From NCBI RefSeq assembly GCF_004135735.1, contig NZ_CP012670.1, forward strand, positions 7,084,501-7,148,500: DNA of 64,000 bases, written 5' to 3'. The notes beneath the pieces are model-generated. The model had not been told where the DNA came from. It ran no database searches and was given only the letters and a program-made list of their open reading frames with translations. This DNA is from Sorangium cellulosum (GTDB lineage: Bacteria > Myxococcota_A > Polyangia > Polyangiales > Polyangiaceae). Made by a program: the position numbers and the translations under genes. Numbering within the stretch: the first letter of the stretch is position 1; each line of letters starts with the position of its first letter. Shown piece by piece: positions 26,536-35,385 of the stretch.

Positions 26536-27762
26536 TCAGCCCGCCGCGCCGGGCAGCGGCGCCAGCACGTCGGCGATCCGCGCGAGGCCGGCGACGTCGT
26601 AGATGTCGTAGGGGAACGCCGGCACGTCGGCGCGGACGCTGCCGCCGCTCTGCTCGTCCTCCAGCGCCGCCTCGAGCGCCATCAGGTTCAGGTGGTCGAG
26701 CTTGCCCATGCGGCTCTCGTCCTCGGCGGCCTGGAGCAGGCGCGCCGCGGCGCCGGGGTCGAGCGCGAGGCCGCTCCCGTCGAGCGCGGCCGCGATCTCG
26801 GCGGCGCCGGGCAGCGCGCCGTACACGGGGTGGACGCGGTTCACGACGAACGCGTCGCGGCGCATGTCCTGCGCGCGCAGGCGGTCGGCGAAATACAGCA
26901 CCTCGCGCACGCACAGCGGATCGGGCGTCGTGACGAGCACGTACGCCACGTCGGGGCCGCGCAGCGCCGACGCCACCGCGTCCGCCCGCTGCTTCCAGCC
27001 GCCGAAGACCGCGTTCATCTCGCTGATGAACGCCGCGATCTGCTCGAGGAAGCCGCTGCCGGTCAGCTTGCCGATGCCCCGCAGCACCGCGGCCGTCGAG
27101 CGCGCCAGGAGGTTCAGCGACAGCTTGCCGGAGCTCTGGAACGCCTGCACGAACCAGCGCGTCGCCGCGCTGTCGATGGCGCCGACCAGCCGCTCCGGCG
27201 CGTCGAGGAAGTCGAGCGCGTTCGCCGTGGGCGGCGTGTCGAGCAGGATGAGGTCGTAGCGCGGGTCGCTCCTCACGGCGTAGAGCTTCTCCATCGCCAT
27301 GTACTCCTGCGTGCCCGCGAGCGACGTCGAGATGTACTTGTAGAGGACGTTGTTCAGGATCCGGTCGCGATGCTCGGGCGAGGGGGCGAGCGACGCGACC
27401 AGGCTGTCGAACGTCGACTTCGTGTCGAGCATCATGACCGTCATCGAGCCGGGCACGTCGAGCCCCGCCCGCGCGAACCGGGCCGGCTCGATCGTCTGCG
27501 CCTCCGTCTTCATCTCCTCGATCCCGAGGCTCTGGGACAGGCGGCGCGCCGGGTCGATCGTCAGGCACAGGACGCGCTTGCCGCGGCGGGCCGCGGCGAG
27601 GCCGAGCGCCGCGGTCGTGGTCGTCTTGCCGACGCCGCCGCAGCCGACGCAGAGGATCACGCGGCGGGAGGTGAGCAGCGGGGCCAGGCCGACGCCGTCC
27701 GCCGGGTGAGGCGCCGGGACGGCGGGCGGGGTCTCTCGGGAGGGGGCAGGCGGACCGGACAT
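26536..27762 (-). CDS. ArsA/Get3-family ATPase
   Basis: A 408-aa single-domain member of the ArsA/Get3 branch of SIMIBI ATPases. The P-loop is CGGVGKTTTT (~39-48), with switch motifs TIDPARRLSQSLG and DTPPTANALDFLDAPERL. The position usually held by the signature Lys of the deviant Walker A (GKGGVGKT) is Cys here. This is also seen in some bacterial paralogues, so a strictly Get3-like intersubunit Lys is lacking. Neither an ArsB pump nor an ars operon is near. The gene is read toward a PfkB kinase and is preceded by a small divergent-type gene; function (membrane-protein targeting or other) is unknown. Confidence 0.85.
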   Translation of the reverse strand: MSGPPAPSRETPPAVPAPHPADGVGLAPLLTSRRVILCVGCGGVGKTTTTAALGLAAARRGKRVLCLTIDPARRLSQSLGIEEMKTEAQTIEPARFARAGLDVPGSMTVMMLDTKSTFDSLVASLAPSPEHRDRILNNVLYKYISTSLAGTQEYMAMEKLYAVRSDPRYDLILLDTPPTANALDFLDAPERLVGAIDSAATRWFVQAFQSSGKLSLNLLARSTAAVLRGIGKLTGSGFLEQIAAFISEMNAVFGGWKQRADAVASALRGPDVAYVLVTTPDPLCVREVLYFADRLRAQDMRRDAFVVNRVHPVYGALPGAAEIAAALDGSGLALDPGAAARLLQAAEDESRMGKLDHLNLMALEAALEDEQSGGSVRADVPAFPYDIYDVAGLARIADVLAPLPGAAG

Positions 27763-27879
27763 GACGCGCGACGCGGGTCGCGGCCCCTTACTAGCACGAA
27801 CCGGGCGGCGCGAGCGCGCCGGCGGCGGCGGCCGGGCGGGCGCGGAGGACGCGCTGGCGAGCGGCGAGCGGGCGGGCGG

Positions 27880-28401
27880 TCATGCCGCGGCGCGGAGGAT
27901 GCGCAGGCAGCCCTCGGCCGCGCGGGCGATGGACGCGGCGCGCGCCGCCGTGCCGCCGCGGCCGCAGAGCAAGACCTCGGCGCCCTCGACCGACAGGCTC
28001 TGGACCTCGACGTCCTGGGTGAGCACCGCGATGCGCGAGTCGACCGCCGCGCTCTGGACGGCGTCCCGGTTCGCGAGGAGGGGGGCGTAGGCGGCGAGCT
28101 CCTCGCACGCGGGCCACGCGCCCGCCCCGGCCACGAGGCAGCCGCTGTCGTCCACGAGGACCACGACGTCGAGGTTCGCCTCGGCGCGGGTCGTCGAGAG
28201 CTGATAATGCAGCGCGGTGATCGGATCGTCGCTGCGGCGGCGGCGCCGCTCGGAGGCCGGGGCGCCCTCGCCGGCGCACGGCGCGCCCGGATCGAGCGGG
28301 CGCCGGGCGCCGCCCCCCGACCCGTCACCGCGCTGGCCGCCCGCGCACCCACCGGCGCCGGGCTGAGGCATGAGCTCTTGGTTCGATAACGACAGCGACA
28401 C
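27880..28401 (-). CDS. Small protein, possible roadblock/LC7-like fold
   Basis: A 173-aa protein. The first ~55 residues are low complexity and basic (ERRRRRSDDP). Residues 60-173 alternate strand and helix: LDVVVLVDDSGCLVAGAG, then ELAAYAPLLANRDAVQS, then VEVQSLSVEGAEVLLCGRGG. This pattern recalls roadblock/LC7 modules that regulate Ras-like GTPases in myxobacteria, but similarity is only structural and weak. The GTG start at 28401 has GGAGG 5 nt upstream; another GTG lies at 28407. It lies upstream of the ArsA-like gene in the same direction (117 nt gap) and divergent from the phosphatase gene. Confidence 0.6.
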   Translation of the reverse strand: MSLSLSNQELMPQPGAGGCAGGQRGDGSGGGARRPLDPGAPCAGEGAPASERRRRRSDDPITALHYQLSTTRAEANLDVVVLVDDSGCLVAGAGAWPACEELAAYAPLLANRDAVQSAAVDSRIAVLTQDVEVQSLSVEGAEVLLCGRGGTAARAASIARAAEGCLRILRAAA

Positions 28402-28472
28402 GAACACCTCCTCGACGCGAAGGATGGTCGCAGGGCGCGGGGTCGGCCAAATTTGCTAAGTTCGGGCCCGGG

Positions 28473-29198
28473 ATGCGCGGCTTCATCGATCTCCACAGCC
28501 ACTGGGTCGCGGGCATCGACGACGGCGCCCGCACCGTCGAGGAGAGCCTCGCGCTGCTCACCGCGCTCCGCGCCGCCGGGTTCGACACGGTCGTGGCGAC
28601 GCCGCACATGCGGCCCGGGATGTTCGACAACACCCAGCAGAGCCTCCGCGCCGCCTACGACGCGACCTGCGCCGCGCTCGCCGGGGCGCGCGACCTGCCC
28701 GCGGTCGCCCTCTCGTCGGAGCATTTCTTCGACGACATCGTCTTCCAGCGCCTGCTCGCAGGGGACGCCCTCCCCTACCCCGGCGGGCGCGCGGCGCTCG
28801 TCGAGTTCCCGAACCGGAGCTTCCCCCTCCGGGCGGCGGAGCGGCTCTTCGATCTCAGCCGCCGGAGGCTCCGCCCCGTCCTCGCCCATCCGGAGCGCTA
28901 CGAGCCCGTCTTCGCCGATCCCACCTCGCTGGATCCGCTGCTCGACGCGGGCGCGGTGCTCCTCCTCGACGTCGCCGCGCTCGCCGGCAAGTACGGCCGC
29001 ACCCCCCGCCGGGCCGCCGAGCGGCTGCTCGATGAGGGCTACTACTACGCCGCCTGCAGCGACGCGCACGCCGCGAGGGACGTGGCCGACGTGCGCGCGG
29101 GCATCGAGGCGCTCTTCGCCCGGGTCGGCGAGGAGGAGGCGAGGTTTTTGCTCATCGACGGGCCGCGCGCGATCCTCGAGGGGCGCGTCGAGGCGTGA
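28473..29198 (+). CDS. CpsB/YwqE-type PHP tyrosine phosphatase
   Basis: A 241-aa PHP-superfamily metal-dependent phosphatase. It shows all family signatures: DLHSHWVAGIDDGA (residues 6-19), ATPHM (~42-46), LAHPERY and CSDAHA, whose His/Asp/Glu residues bind the metal cluster. CpsB-type enzymes dephosphorylate bacterial tyrosine kinases that control capsule or exopolysaccharide chain length; M. xanthus PhpA is the relevant relative. No tyrosine kinase or Wzc gene is adjacent here, but a polysaccharide export pair lies at 2-4 kb. The start follows a short divergent promoter region. Cytoplasmic. Confidence 0.88.
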   Translation: MRGFIDLHSHWVAGIDDGARTVEESLALLTALRAAGFDTVVATPHMRPGMFDNTQQSLRAAYDATCAALAGARDLPAVALSSEHFFDDIVFQRLLAGDALPYPGGRAALVEFPNRSFPLRAAERLFDLSRRRLRPVLAHPERYEPVFADPTSLDPLLDAGAVLLLDVAALAGKYGRTPRRAAERLLDEGYYYAACSDAHAARDVADVRAGIEALFARVGEEEARFLLIDGPRAILEGRVEA

Positions 29199-29215
29199 GG
29201 CCGGGCGGCAGCCAG

Positions 29216-29255
29216 CGCCGGCCGCGCGCCCCGACCGGCCAGGGCGCGGCCGGCG
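29216..29255. terminator. Hairpin between convergent phosphatase and kinase genes
   Basis: A perfect 12-bp stem (CGCCGGCCGCGC, 29216-29227, with its complement at 29244-29255) and 16-nt loop lie between convergent stops at 29198 and 29342. The candidate is a bidirectional terminator. Downstream are repeats of an 18-nt unit around GTCGCGGGA (29264-29310). Confidence 0.5.
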
Positions 29256-29341
29256 GCGGATCCATGTCGCGGGACGCGTCCACGTCGCGGGATGCGCCCA
29301 CGCCGCGGAGGCGGAGATGCGGACGCCTCACCCGCGCCGGC

Positions 29342-30763
29342 TCACCTCCGGGGCGCCGTGGTCGCCGCGGCGCGGGGCCCCCGCGGCGGCGCGCTGACGC
29401 TCCTCTCGGCATGGCCGCTCGCCCCGGCGTTGACGCCCGCCCCGGCGTTGACGCTCGTCCCGGCGTTGACGCTCGCCCCGGCGTTGCCTCCGGCCGACGC
29501 CGCCGGGGAGATGAGCTGGAGCGACCGGAGCGAGCCGTGCCCCACCGCCGCGGTCCCCGCGAGCGCGCACCCGGCGACCACGACGCCCAGCGCCCACACG
29601 GCCTGCACCCAGATCCGCGGGCGTGGCCCCGGCTCCGCCTCCTCCCCCGCCTCGCTCACCGGGTCGAGCGCCTCGAGGGCCGCGCGCAGCCGCTGCGTGC
29701 GCAGGTGCGACGCCCCCCCGAGGAGCTGACCGATCCAGGCGGCGACCATCGCGTCGTTGCCCGGGTGCGCCGAGCCCGGGACCGCCTCCTCGAGCGCGCG
29801 CATGAGCTGCGACGCCGTCGCGGTGCGCGCGGTGGGCGACTTGGCGAGCGCCTCGGAGACGAGGCGATCGAGCGCCGGCGGGATCGGCTCCGGGGGGGGC
29901 GCCGAGCTCAGCCGCTCGGCGAGCCCGCGCCGGGATGGGACCGCGCGGGACGACAGCGGCGCCGCGGGCCGCTCGCTCGCGATGTGGGTCATCGTGCTCT
30001 CGCTGTCGTCGGCCTGGAAGGGGTGCGCGCCCGACAGGAGCTCGTAGAGCAGGAGCCCCACCCCGAAGAGATCGGCGCGGCGATCGCACGGCTGCCCGCG
30101 GATGTGCTCGGGCGCCATGTAGGGCGCGCTGCTCCTGAACAGGAACGCGCCCTCCTCGCGGCCCGCCGCCTCGCGGGCGCGGCCGCGGTCGCCTCGGGCG
30201 GCGCCCAGGCAGCGCTCCGACAGCCGCTCTCCCTCGAACTTCGCGATGCCGAAGTCCACCAGGCGGACGAGCCCCTCGGACGTGACGAGGACGTTGTCCG
30301 GCGACACGTCGTAATGCACGAGCTCCCGCGGATTCCCGAGCTCGTCCCGCAGCTCGTGCGCGGCGTCGAGCGCCGCGCAGATCTGGTAGGCGATCCTGGC
30401 CGCGGCGAGCACCGGCGCCGGGCGCCCGCGCGCGGCGCGCAGCACCGACGACAGGGGCTCTCCGCTCACCCACTCCATGACCTGAAAGAGCACGCCGTCC
30501 TGCGCGCCGAGATCGACGACAGGGACCACGTTCGGATGCCGGATGCGCGCCGCCAGCGCGGCCTCGTCCAGGAACCTGCGCACGACCTCCGGATCGGGGG
30601 AGAGCTCCGGGCGAAGCAGCTTGATGGCAAAGAGCTTCTGAAACCCGTGCTCTCGCCTGAGCCGCGCCGCCCAGACCTCCCCCATGTCGCCTGCGGCCAC
30701 CCGCAAGACGAGCTCGTACCGGCCCAGGGTAAACCCCGGGTAAAGACGCCCCCCGTCCCCCAC
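29342..30763 (-). CDS. Membrane-anchored Ser/Thr protein kinase with non-canonical HYD catalytic loop
   Basis: A 473-aa Hanks-type kinase. The glycine loop reads VAAGDMGEVW, and the VAIK-equivalent Lys is in FAIKLLRPE. The catalytic loop is HYDVSPDNVL where HRDxxxxN is usual, so Arg is replaced by Tyr while Asp and Asn remain. DFG is intact (VDFGIAKFEG) and the APE-equivalent is APEH. An insertion rich in Arg/Glu lies between DFG and APE. Residues ~395-415 form one transmembrane helix (VWALGVVVAGCALAGTAAV), so the short C-terminus is extracellular. That tail has VNAGAS-type 6-residue repeats (18-nt units, ~29425-29490). The GTG start at 30763 lies next to a 14-bp palindrome. It is probably active but not activated through an RD arginine. 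Confidence 0.87.
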   Translation of the reverse strand: MGDGGRLYPGFTLGRYELVLRVAAGDMGEVWAARLRREHGFQKLFAIKLLRPELSPDPEVVRRFLDEAALAARIRHPNVVPVVDLGAQDGVLFQVMEWVSGEPLSSVLRAARGRPAPVLAAARIAYQICAALDAAHELRDELGNPRELVHYDVSPDNVLVTSEGLVRLVDFGIAKFEGERLSERCLGAARGDRGRAREAAGREEGAFLFRSSAPYMAPEHIRGQPCDRRADLFGVGLLLYELLSGAHPFQADDSESTMTHIASERPAAPLSSRAVPSRRGLAERLSSAPPPEPIPPALDRLVSEALAKSPTARTATASQLMRALEEAVPGSAHPGNDAMVAAWIGQLLGGASHLRTQRLRAALEALDPVSEAGEEAEPGPRPRIWVQAVWALGVVVAGCALAGTAAVGHGSLRSLQLISPAASAGGNAGASVNAGTSVNAGAGVNAGASGHAERSVSAPPRGPRAAATTAPRR

Positions 30764-31112
30764 CCTGTAGGTTTGGCCCAGGGGTGGCGAATTCGCCAGT
30801 CTTCACGCTGCGTGGCTATTACGATTGTTGCCTGGATTGTGCGACTCCACGGCAGCCGGGAACATCGCCTCCGCCCGCGACGCGCGCTGCCCTCGCGGCG
30901 CCTGCACCGGCGCGCGCACGGCCCTCCCGGGCCGCCCGCTGCGCGGACGTTTTCGGTCCTATCCGGGGCGCCGGGGCCTTGCTTCCTGAACAACCGGACA
31001 GTAAAGGTCTGCCGGAATCTGTTGCCCCGCGCGTCGGGGCCCGCGCGTCGAGGCTCGAGCCCCGCGGTCCCCTTCGACATCCTCCCCTTCGGAACCCCTC
31101 CCCGAGGTACGC
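30764..31112. other. Divergent intergenic region upstream of recA and a kinase gene (349 bp)
   Basis: No gene is visible. The region must contain the promoters of the kinase (minus) and recA (plus). A perfect palindrome is found at its kinase-proximal end. I looked for a LexA-type operator with a GTTC core near recA and did not find a convincing one, so SOS control cannot be argued from the sequence. Confidence 0.45.
30785..30798. promoter_or_regulatory. 14-bp perfect palindrome, candidate operator
   Basis: TGGCGAATTCGCCA is its own reverse complement. It ends 22 nt upstream of the kinase GTG and lies ~315 nt upstream of recA. Symmetry and position suggest a dimeric repressor site for the kinase gene; the binding protein is unknown. 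Confidence 0.35.
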
Positions 31113-32279
<1,167 letters not shown>

Positions 32280-32299
32280 CGCGGGCCCGCGGCGCAGCC

Positions 32300-32803
32300 A
32301 TGCACCTCTACGTGATGCGGCACGGCCCTGCGGAGGAGCGATCGCCGACCGGGCGAGACGCGGATCGGCGGCTCACCTCCGAGGGCCGGGAGCGGGTGCG
32401 GCGGGTCTCGCTCGAGCTCCGCCGCCTCCGGGGCGGCGCCCCGCTGCCGCGTCTGCTCTCGAGCCCCCTCGCGCGCGCCCGCGAGACCGGCGAGATCACG
32501 GCCCCGATCTGCGACGCCCCGGAGGTCGAGCTCCGGGACGAGCTCTCGCTCGACGCCGACCTCCCGCTCGCGCTCGTCGCCTCGCTCGCCCGGGGCGGCG
32601 CGGACGCGCTCCTGGTCGGGCACCAGCCGAGCGTCGAGCACCTCGTTCGCACCCTCGTCGATGCGCCCGGCCGGGCCGCGACGGGGATGCGGCTCAGGGG
32701 CTTCGTCACGGCGCTGGTCGTCGCCCTCGAGCCCGAGGCCGCGCCGCACGCCGACGGCCGCTGGCGCATCGCGCAGATCCTCGACCCCCACGCGCTCGGC
32801 TAG
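32300..32803 (+). CDS. sixA: SixA-type phosphohistidine phosphatase
   Basis: A 167-aa histidine-phosphatase-superfamily protein. The catalytic motif is at the N-terminus (YVMRHGPAEE, nucleophilic His 8), with a second conserved Arg in SSPLARARET and the second His in LVGHQPSVEHL. The size matches SixA, which removes phosphate from His-containing phosphotransfer domains. The start at 32300 begins the RHG segment directly; the open frame upstream is a shadow of recA. It lies 20 nt after recA. The in vivo partner is unknown. Confidence 0.88.
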   Translation: MHLYVMRHGPAEERSPTGRDADRRLTSEGRERVRRVSLELRRLRGGAPLPRLLSSPLARARETGEITAPICDAPEVELRDELSLDADLPLALVASLARGGADALLVGHQPSVEHLVRTLVDAPGRAATGMRLRGFVTALVVALEPEAAPHADGRWRIAQILDPHALG

Positions 32804-33044
32804 CGAGGGGCGCGCTGTGCCACGGAGCAGCGGCGCGGCCCCGCGCGTCCGAGGCGGAAGACGGCCCGGTTCGGCGCGCGCCGCCGGCGGACGCGAGGGC
32901 TCCGGGCAACACGGTGAATTCATGGCGGAAATCCGGATCACCACCGGAGGGCGGCCGGGACGCCCGGAGGGCCCCGCAGGGCGGACCGATCCCCCGCGCA
33001 CGCGCTCATAAAACTGAATTATTTCGATGACTTCGGCCGCTCGC

Positions 33045-33073
33045 TTGACAAGGATCCCCCCCGAGAATACGCC
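33045..33073 (+). promoter_or_regulatory. Possible promoter upstream of the metallopeptidase gene
   Basis: An exact TTGACA -35 hexamer occurs at 33045-33050 in an unusually AT-rich patch, ~17 nt before a weak -10 (AATACG/ATACGC, 33066-33072), 20-25 nt upstream of the ATG. A strong Shine-Dalgarno (AAGGAGG, 33079-33085) follows. The -10 match is poor, so confidence is low. Confidence 0.35.
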
Positions 33074-33091
33074 CAAATAAGGAGGATTGAG

Positions 33092-33949
33092 ATGGCGGGA
33101 CAGATGGTCTTCCCCTTCGCTCAACCCCCTCCAGGCCGTCTGTCGCGCGCCGGTGGGAAGGGCGCACCGCTTTCCCTGTGGCCACGCGTCTCCCGGGCTG
33201 TCGTCCGGGTGCCCGATCCCCGACACCACCAGTTCCACATCGACCTGCCCGCGGGCCAGCCGCAGATCTACGTGCACGAGGGGGCGCGCCAGGCGCTCAT
33301 CCGGCGCCTGGAGCTGGCCCAGAAGCGGCCGGTGCTCCTCTCGGTCACCGACAACTACCGGCAGATGATCTCGTCCTCGCTGCGCGAGGGGATCCTGCAG
33401 GCGCGGGTCCATCACATGTTCCTGGATGCGCCGGCGGTCGTGCAGGAGGCGCTCGTCCGGTACGTCGTGACCCAGGACCGGGCCGCGTCGCTCGTGGTCG
33501 GCCGGTACATCGACGAGAACGGGCATCGCATCCGGGCGAGCCGGCCGGTGAGCACGCCGCTCACGACGCAGGGGCGGACGCACGATCTGCTCAGCCTGTT
33601 CCAGAAGCTGAACCTCTCGTACTTCGGCGGCGCCGTCGACGCGCTGATCACCTGGGGCAAACGGACCAAGGCCAAGAAGCCGCGGCGCACCATCAAGCTG
33701 GGGAGCTACTCGGCGGTCGAGCGGCTCATCCGCATCCACCCGGTGCTCGACCGGCCCTGGGTCCCCCGCTACTTCATCTCCTACGTCATCTACCACGAGA
33801 TGCTCCACCACGTGATGCCCGCGAGCCACGGCAACGGGCGCCGGATGCTCCATCCGCCCCAGTTCCTCGCCCGCGAGCGGCTCTTCCGTGACTACGAGCG
33901 CGCCCTCGCCTGGGAGCAGGCGCACGTGACCAGGCTCCTCCGCACCTGA
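33092..33949 (+). CDS. SprT-like zinc metallopeptidase
   Basis: A 285-aa protein whose C-terminal half contains the zinc-binding HExxH motif in YHEMLHHVMP (~232-241), followed by MLHPPQFLARE, with a Glu/His that could be the third ligand. The preceding SYFGGAVDALITWGK and GSYSAVERLIRIHPVLD segments are typical of SprT-like or YgjP-like metallopeptidases. The N-terminal 100 residues (IYVHEGARQALIRRLELAQKR) are not assigned. No signal peptide is seen, so it is probably cytoplasmic. The start is well fixed by AAGGAGG 6-7 nt upstream. It stands alone between recA-sixA and the HD gene. Substrate unknown. Confidence 0.78.
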   Translation: MAGQMVFPFAQPPPGRLSRAGGKGAPLSLWPRVSRAVVRVPDPRHHQFHIDLPAGQPQIYVHEGARQALIRRLELAQKRPVLLSVTDNYRQMISSSLREGILQARVHHMFLDAPAVVQEALVRYVVTQDRAASLVVGRYIDENGHRIRASRPVSTPLTTQGRTHDLLSLFQKLNLSYFGGAVDALITWGKRTKAKKPRRTIKLGSYSAVERLIRIHPVLDRPWVPRYFISYVIYHEMLHHVMPASHGNGRRMLHPPQFLARERLFRDYERALAWEQAHVTRLLRT

Positions 33950-34118
33950 TCCCCCCATTCGCCCGCGGGGGTGGGGCGCTCCCCCCCAATCGGCCAGCGC
34001 CGAGCGACGAACCGTTGCGCGAAGTACGGGCCGGCTCTAAACCGGCGGACCCCCGTGCGGCCGCGCGAGCCGGCGTCGCACGGGCGAACCCCTAACCTTG
34101 AAAGCGTGGAAGGCCAGC

Positions 34119-35093
34119 GTGCAGCAGATTCTCACCCAGGAAGCGAGCCCCGGGCGGGCCATGGAGGCGCTCGAGTGGGCCGTTCAGCGAGCCGAGAGGG
34201 CGGACGTCGCGCCGCCCGGAACGAGCGCCGAGGTGCGCCCCTCGCCCAGGGTGATCTCCGGGAGCCCGGCCGACTTCAGGGCCGCGGCGTCCCTCTACCT
34301 GCCGGATGTCCGGAAGCTGCTCGACCGGATCATGATGAGCGAGGACGCCGAGGCGGGCCTCGACGCGCTGCTCGAGTCGGGCGCGCTCGCCGCGATGCTG
34401 CCCGAGGTCCAGGCGATGGTCGGGTTCGGTGACGGGGAGTGGCGCCACAAGGACGTGTGGAAGCACACGAAGCAGGTGGTGCGTCAGGCCGTCCCCCGGC
34501 TGGAGGTCCGCTGGGCGGCGCTGCTCCACGACATCGGCAAGACGAGGACGCGTTCCATCTCGCCGACGGGCGAGGTCCACTTCTTCGGCCACGCCGAGGT
34601 CGGCGCGCGGATGTTCGACAAGATCGACCGGCGGCTGCCGCTCTTCACGAAGGAGGCGTCGCTGAAGGGCAGCATTCGCTTCCTGATCCTGCATCACCTC
34701 CGGGCGAGCCAGTACGACGCGTCCTGGACCGACAGCGCCGTGCGCCGCTTCGCCAAGGAGATGGGCGCGTGCCTGAACGACGTGCTCGACCTGTCGCGGG
34801 CGGACATCACCACGAAGCGGCCCGAGAAGAAGCGCCGGGGTCTCAAGCAGATCGAGGAGCTGGCCGAGCGGGTGCTCCAGGTCCAGGCGGAGGACGCGGT
34901 CGTGCCGCCGCTGCCGAGCGGCATCGGGGACGCGATCATGAAGGCGTTCGGGATACCGCCGTCCCGGCGGGTCGGCGAGATCAAGCGCGGGCTCGAGGAG
35001 GCGGTCGAGGCCGGCGAGGTGCCGTCGCACCAGGACGCGGAGGTCTACCTCGCCTTCCTCCGCGAGAACGCGGCGCGATTCGGGCTCGTCTGA
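34119..35093 (+). CDS. HD-domain protein similar to the C-terminal half of CCA-adding enzymes
   Basis: A 324-aa HD-superfamily phosphohydrolase-type protein. Metal ligands appear in WKHTKQVV, LLHDIGKTRT (~143-150) and FFGHAEVGARM, with a second His pair in LILHHLRASQY. The spacing resembles the HD region of bacterial tRNA nucleotidyltransferases (LDRIMMSEDAEAGLDALLES, then GALAAMLPEVQAM), but the N-terminal nucleotidyltransferase domain is absent. It could hydrolyse a phosphoester; the substrate is unknown. The start is uncertain: GTG 34119 has GGAAGG upstream, TTG 34098 has none, ATG 34161 is next. A large hairpin repeat follows the stop. Confidence 0.82.
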   Translation: MQQILTQEASPGRAMEALEWAVQRAERADVAPPGTSAEVRPSPRVISGSPADFRAAASLYLPDVRKLLDRIMMSEDAEAGLDALLESGALAAMLPEVQAMVGFGDGEWRHKDVWKHTKQVVRQAVPRLEVRWAALLHDIGKTRTRSISPTGEVHFFGHAEVGARMFDKIDRRLPLFTKEASLKGSIRFLILHHLRASQYDASWTDSAVRRFAKEMGACLNDVLDLSRADITTKRPEKKRRGLKQIEELAERVLQVQAEDAVVPPLPSGIGDAIMKAFGIPPSRRVGEIKRGLEEAVEAGEVPSHQDAEVYLAFLRENAARFGLV

Positions 35094-35141
35094 GTCTGAG
35101 GGAGGCGGGCTGGGTGCGGGGGAGGGTGTGCCGGGCTGCCC

Positions 35142-35275
35142 GGCCCCCGGGGAGGTGGTGGGGCCCCTGGGGGCTCACCTCCGGGGCTTGCGTTCCGGCG
35201 AGCCCCTGTCGTGGCTCGCCTCCACTCCAGCCCCTCCGGTGAGCCCCCAGGGGCCCCACCACCTCCCCGGGGGCC
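35142..35275. repeat. Large perfect hairpin element, copy 1 (38-bp arms, 58-nt loop)
   Basis: The left arm 35142-35179 and right arm 35238-35275 are exact reverse complements over 38 bp; the loop is 35180-35237. The innermost 10 bp of the arm (GGGGCTCACC) and the whole 58-nt loop recur at 39670-39793 (one loop difference), but the outer 28 bp of the arms are a different sequence. The loop contains nested short stems (GGGGCT with AGCCCC). It lies between convergent stops at 35093 and 35386. It could act as a terminator or be a mobile palindromic element. Confidence 0.9.
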
Positions 35276-35352
35276 TGCCGTCTCGATGTCCTTGTGGCTC
35301 GCCTGGCACTTCACCGGTGAGCCCCCGGGGGCCCCACCACCTCCCCGGGGCC
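35276..35352. repeat. Partial second right half of the hairpin element
   Basis: Bases 35315-35352 repeat the right arm of copy 1 almost exactly (GGTGAGCCCCC, then GGCCCCACCACC, then TCCCCGGGG). The preceding 25-30 bases resemble the right end of the loop (GTGGCTCGCCTG). There is no matching left arm, so this is a half-copy in tandem. Confidence 0.75.
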
Positions 35353-35385
35353 TGCGGTGTGGAACCAACCCCGGGCGATGCGGGA

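Noticed and set aside
29425..29490. Short direct repeats that might be a CRISPR array
   Set aside because: The 18-nt units are contiguous, without spacers, and lie in frame in the C-terminus of a kinase gene. Similar repeats elsewhere are also coding minisatellites or intergenic tandem repeats.
30799..31112. LexA/SOS operator upstream of recA
   Set aside because: No palindromic GTTC-type or comparable delta-proteobacterial box was found by eye; the only palindrome lies next to the kinase gene.
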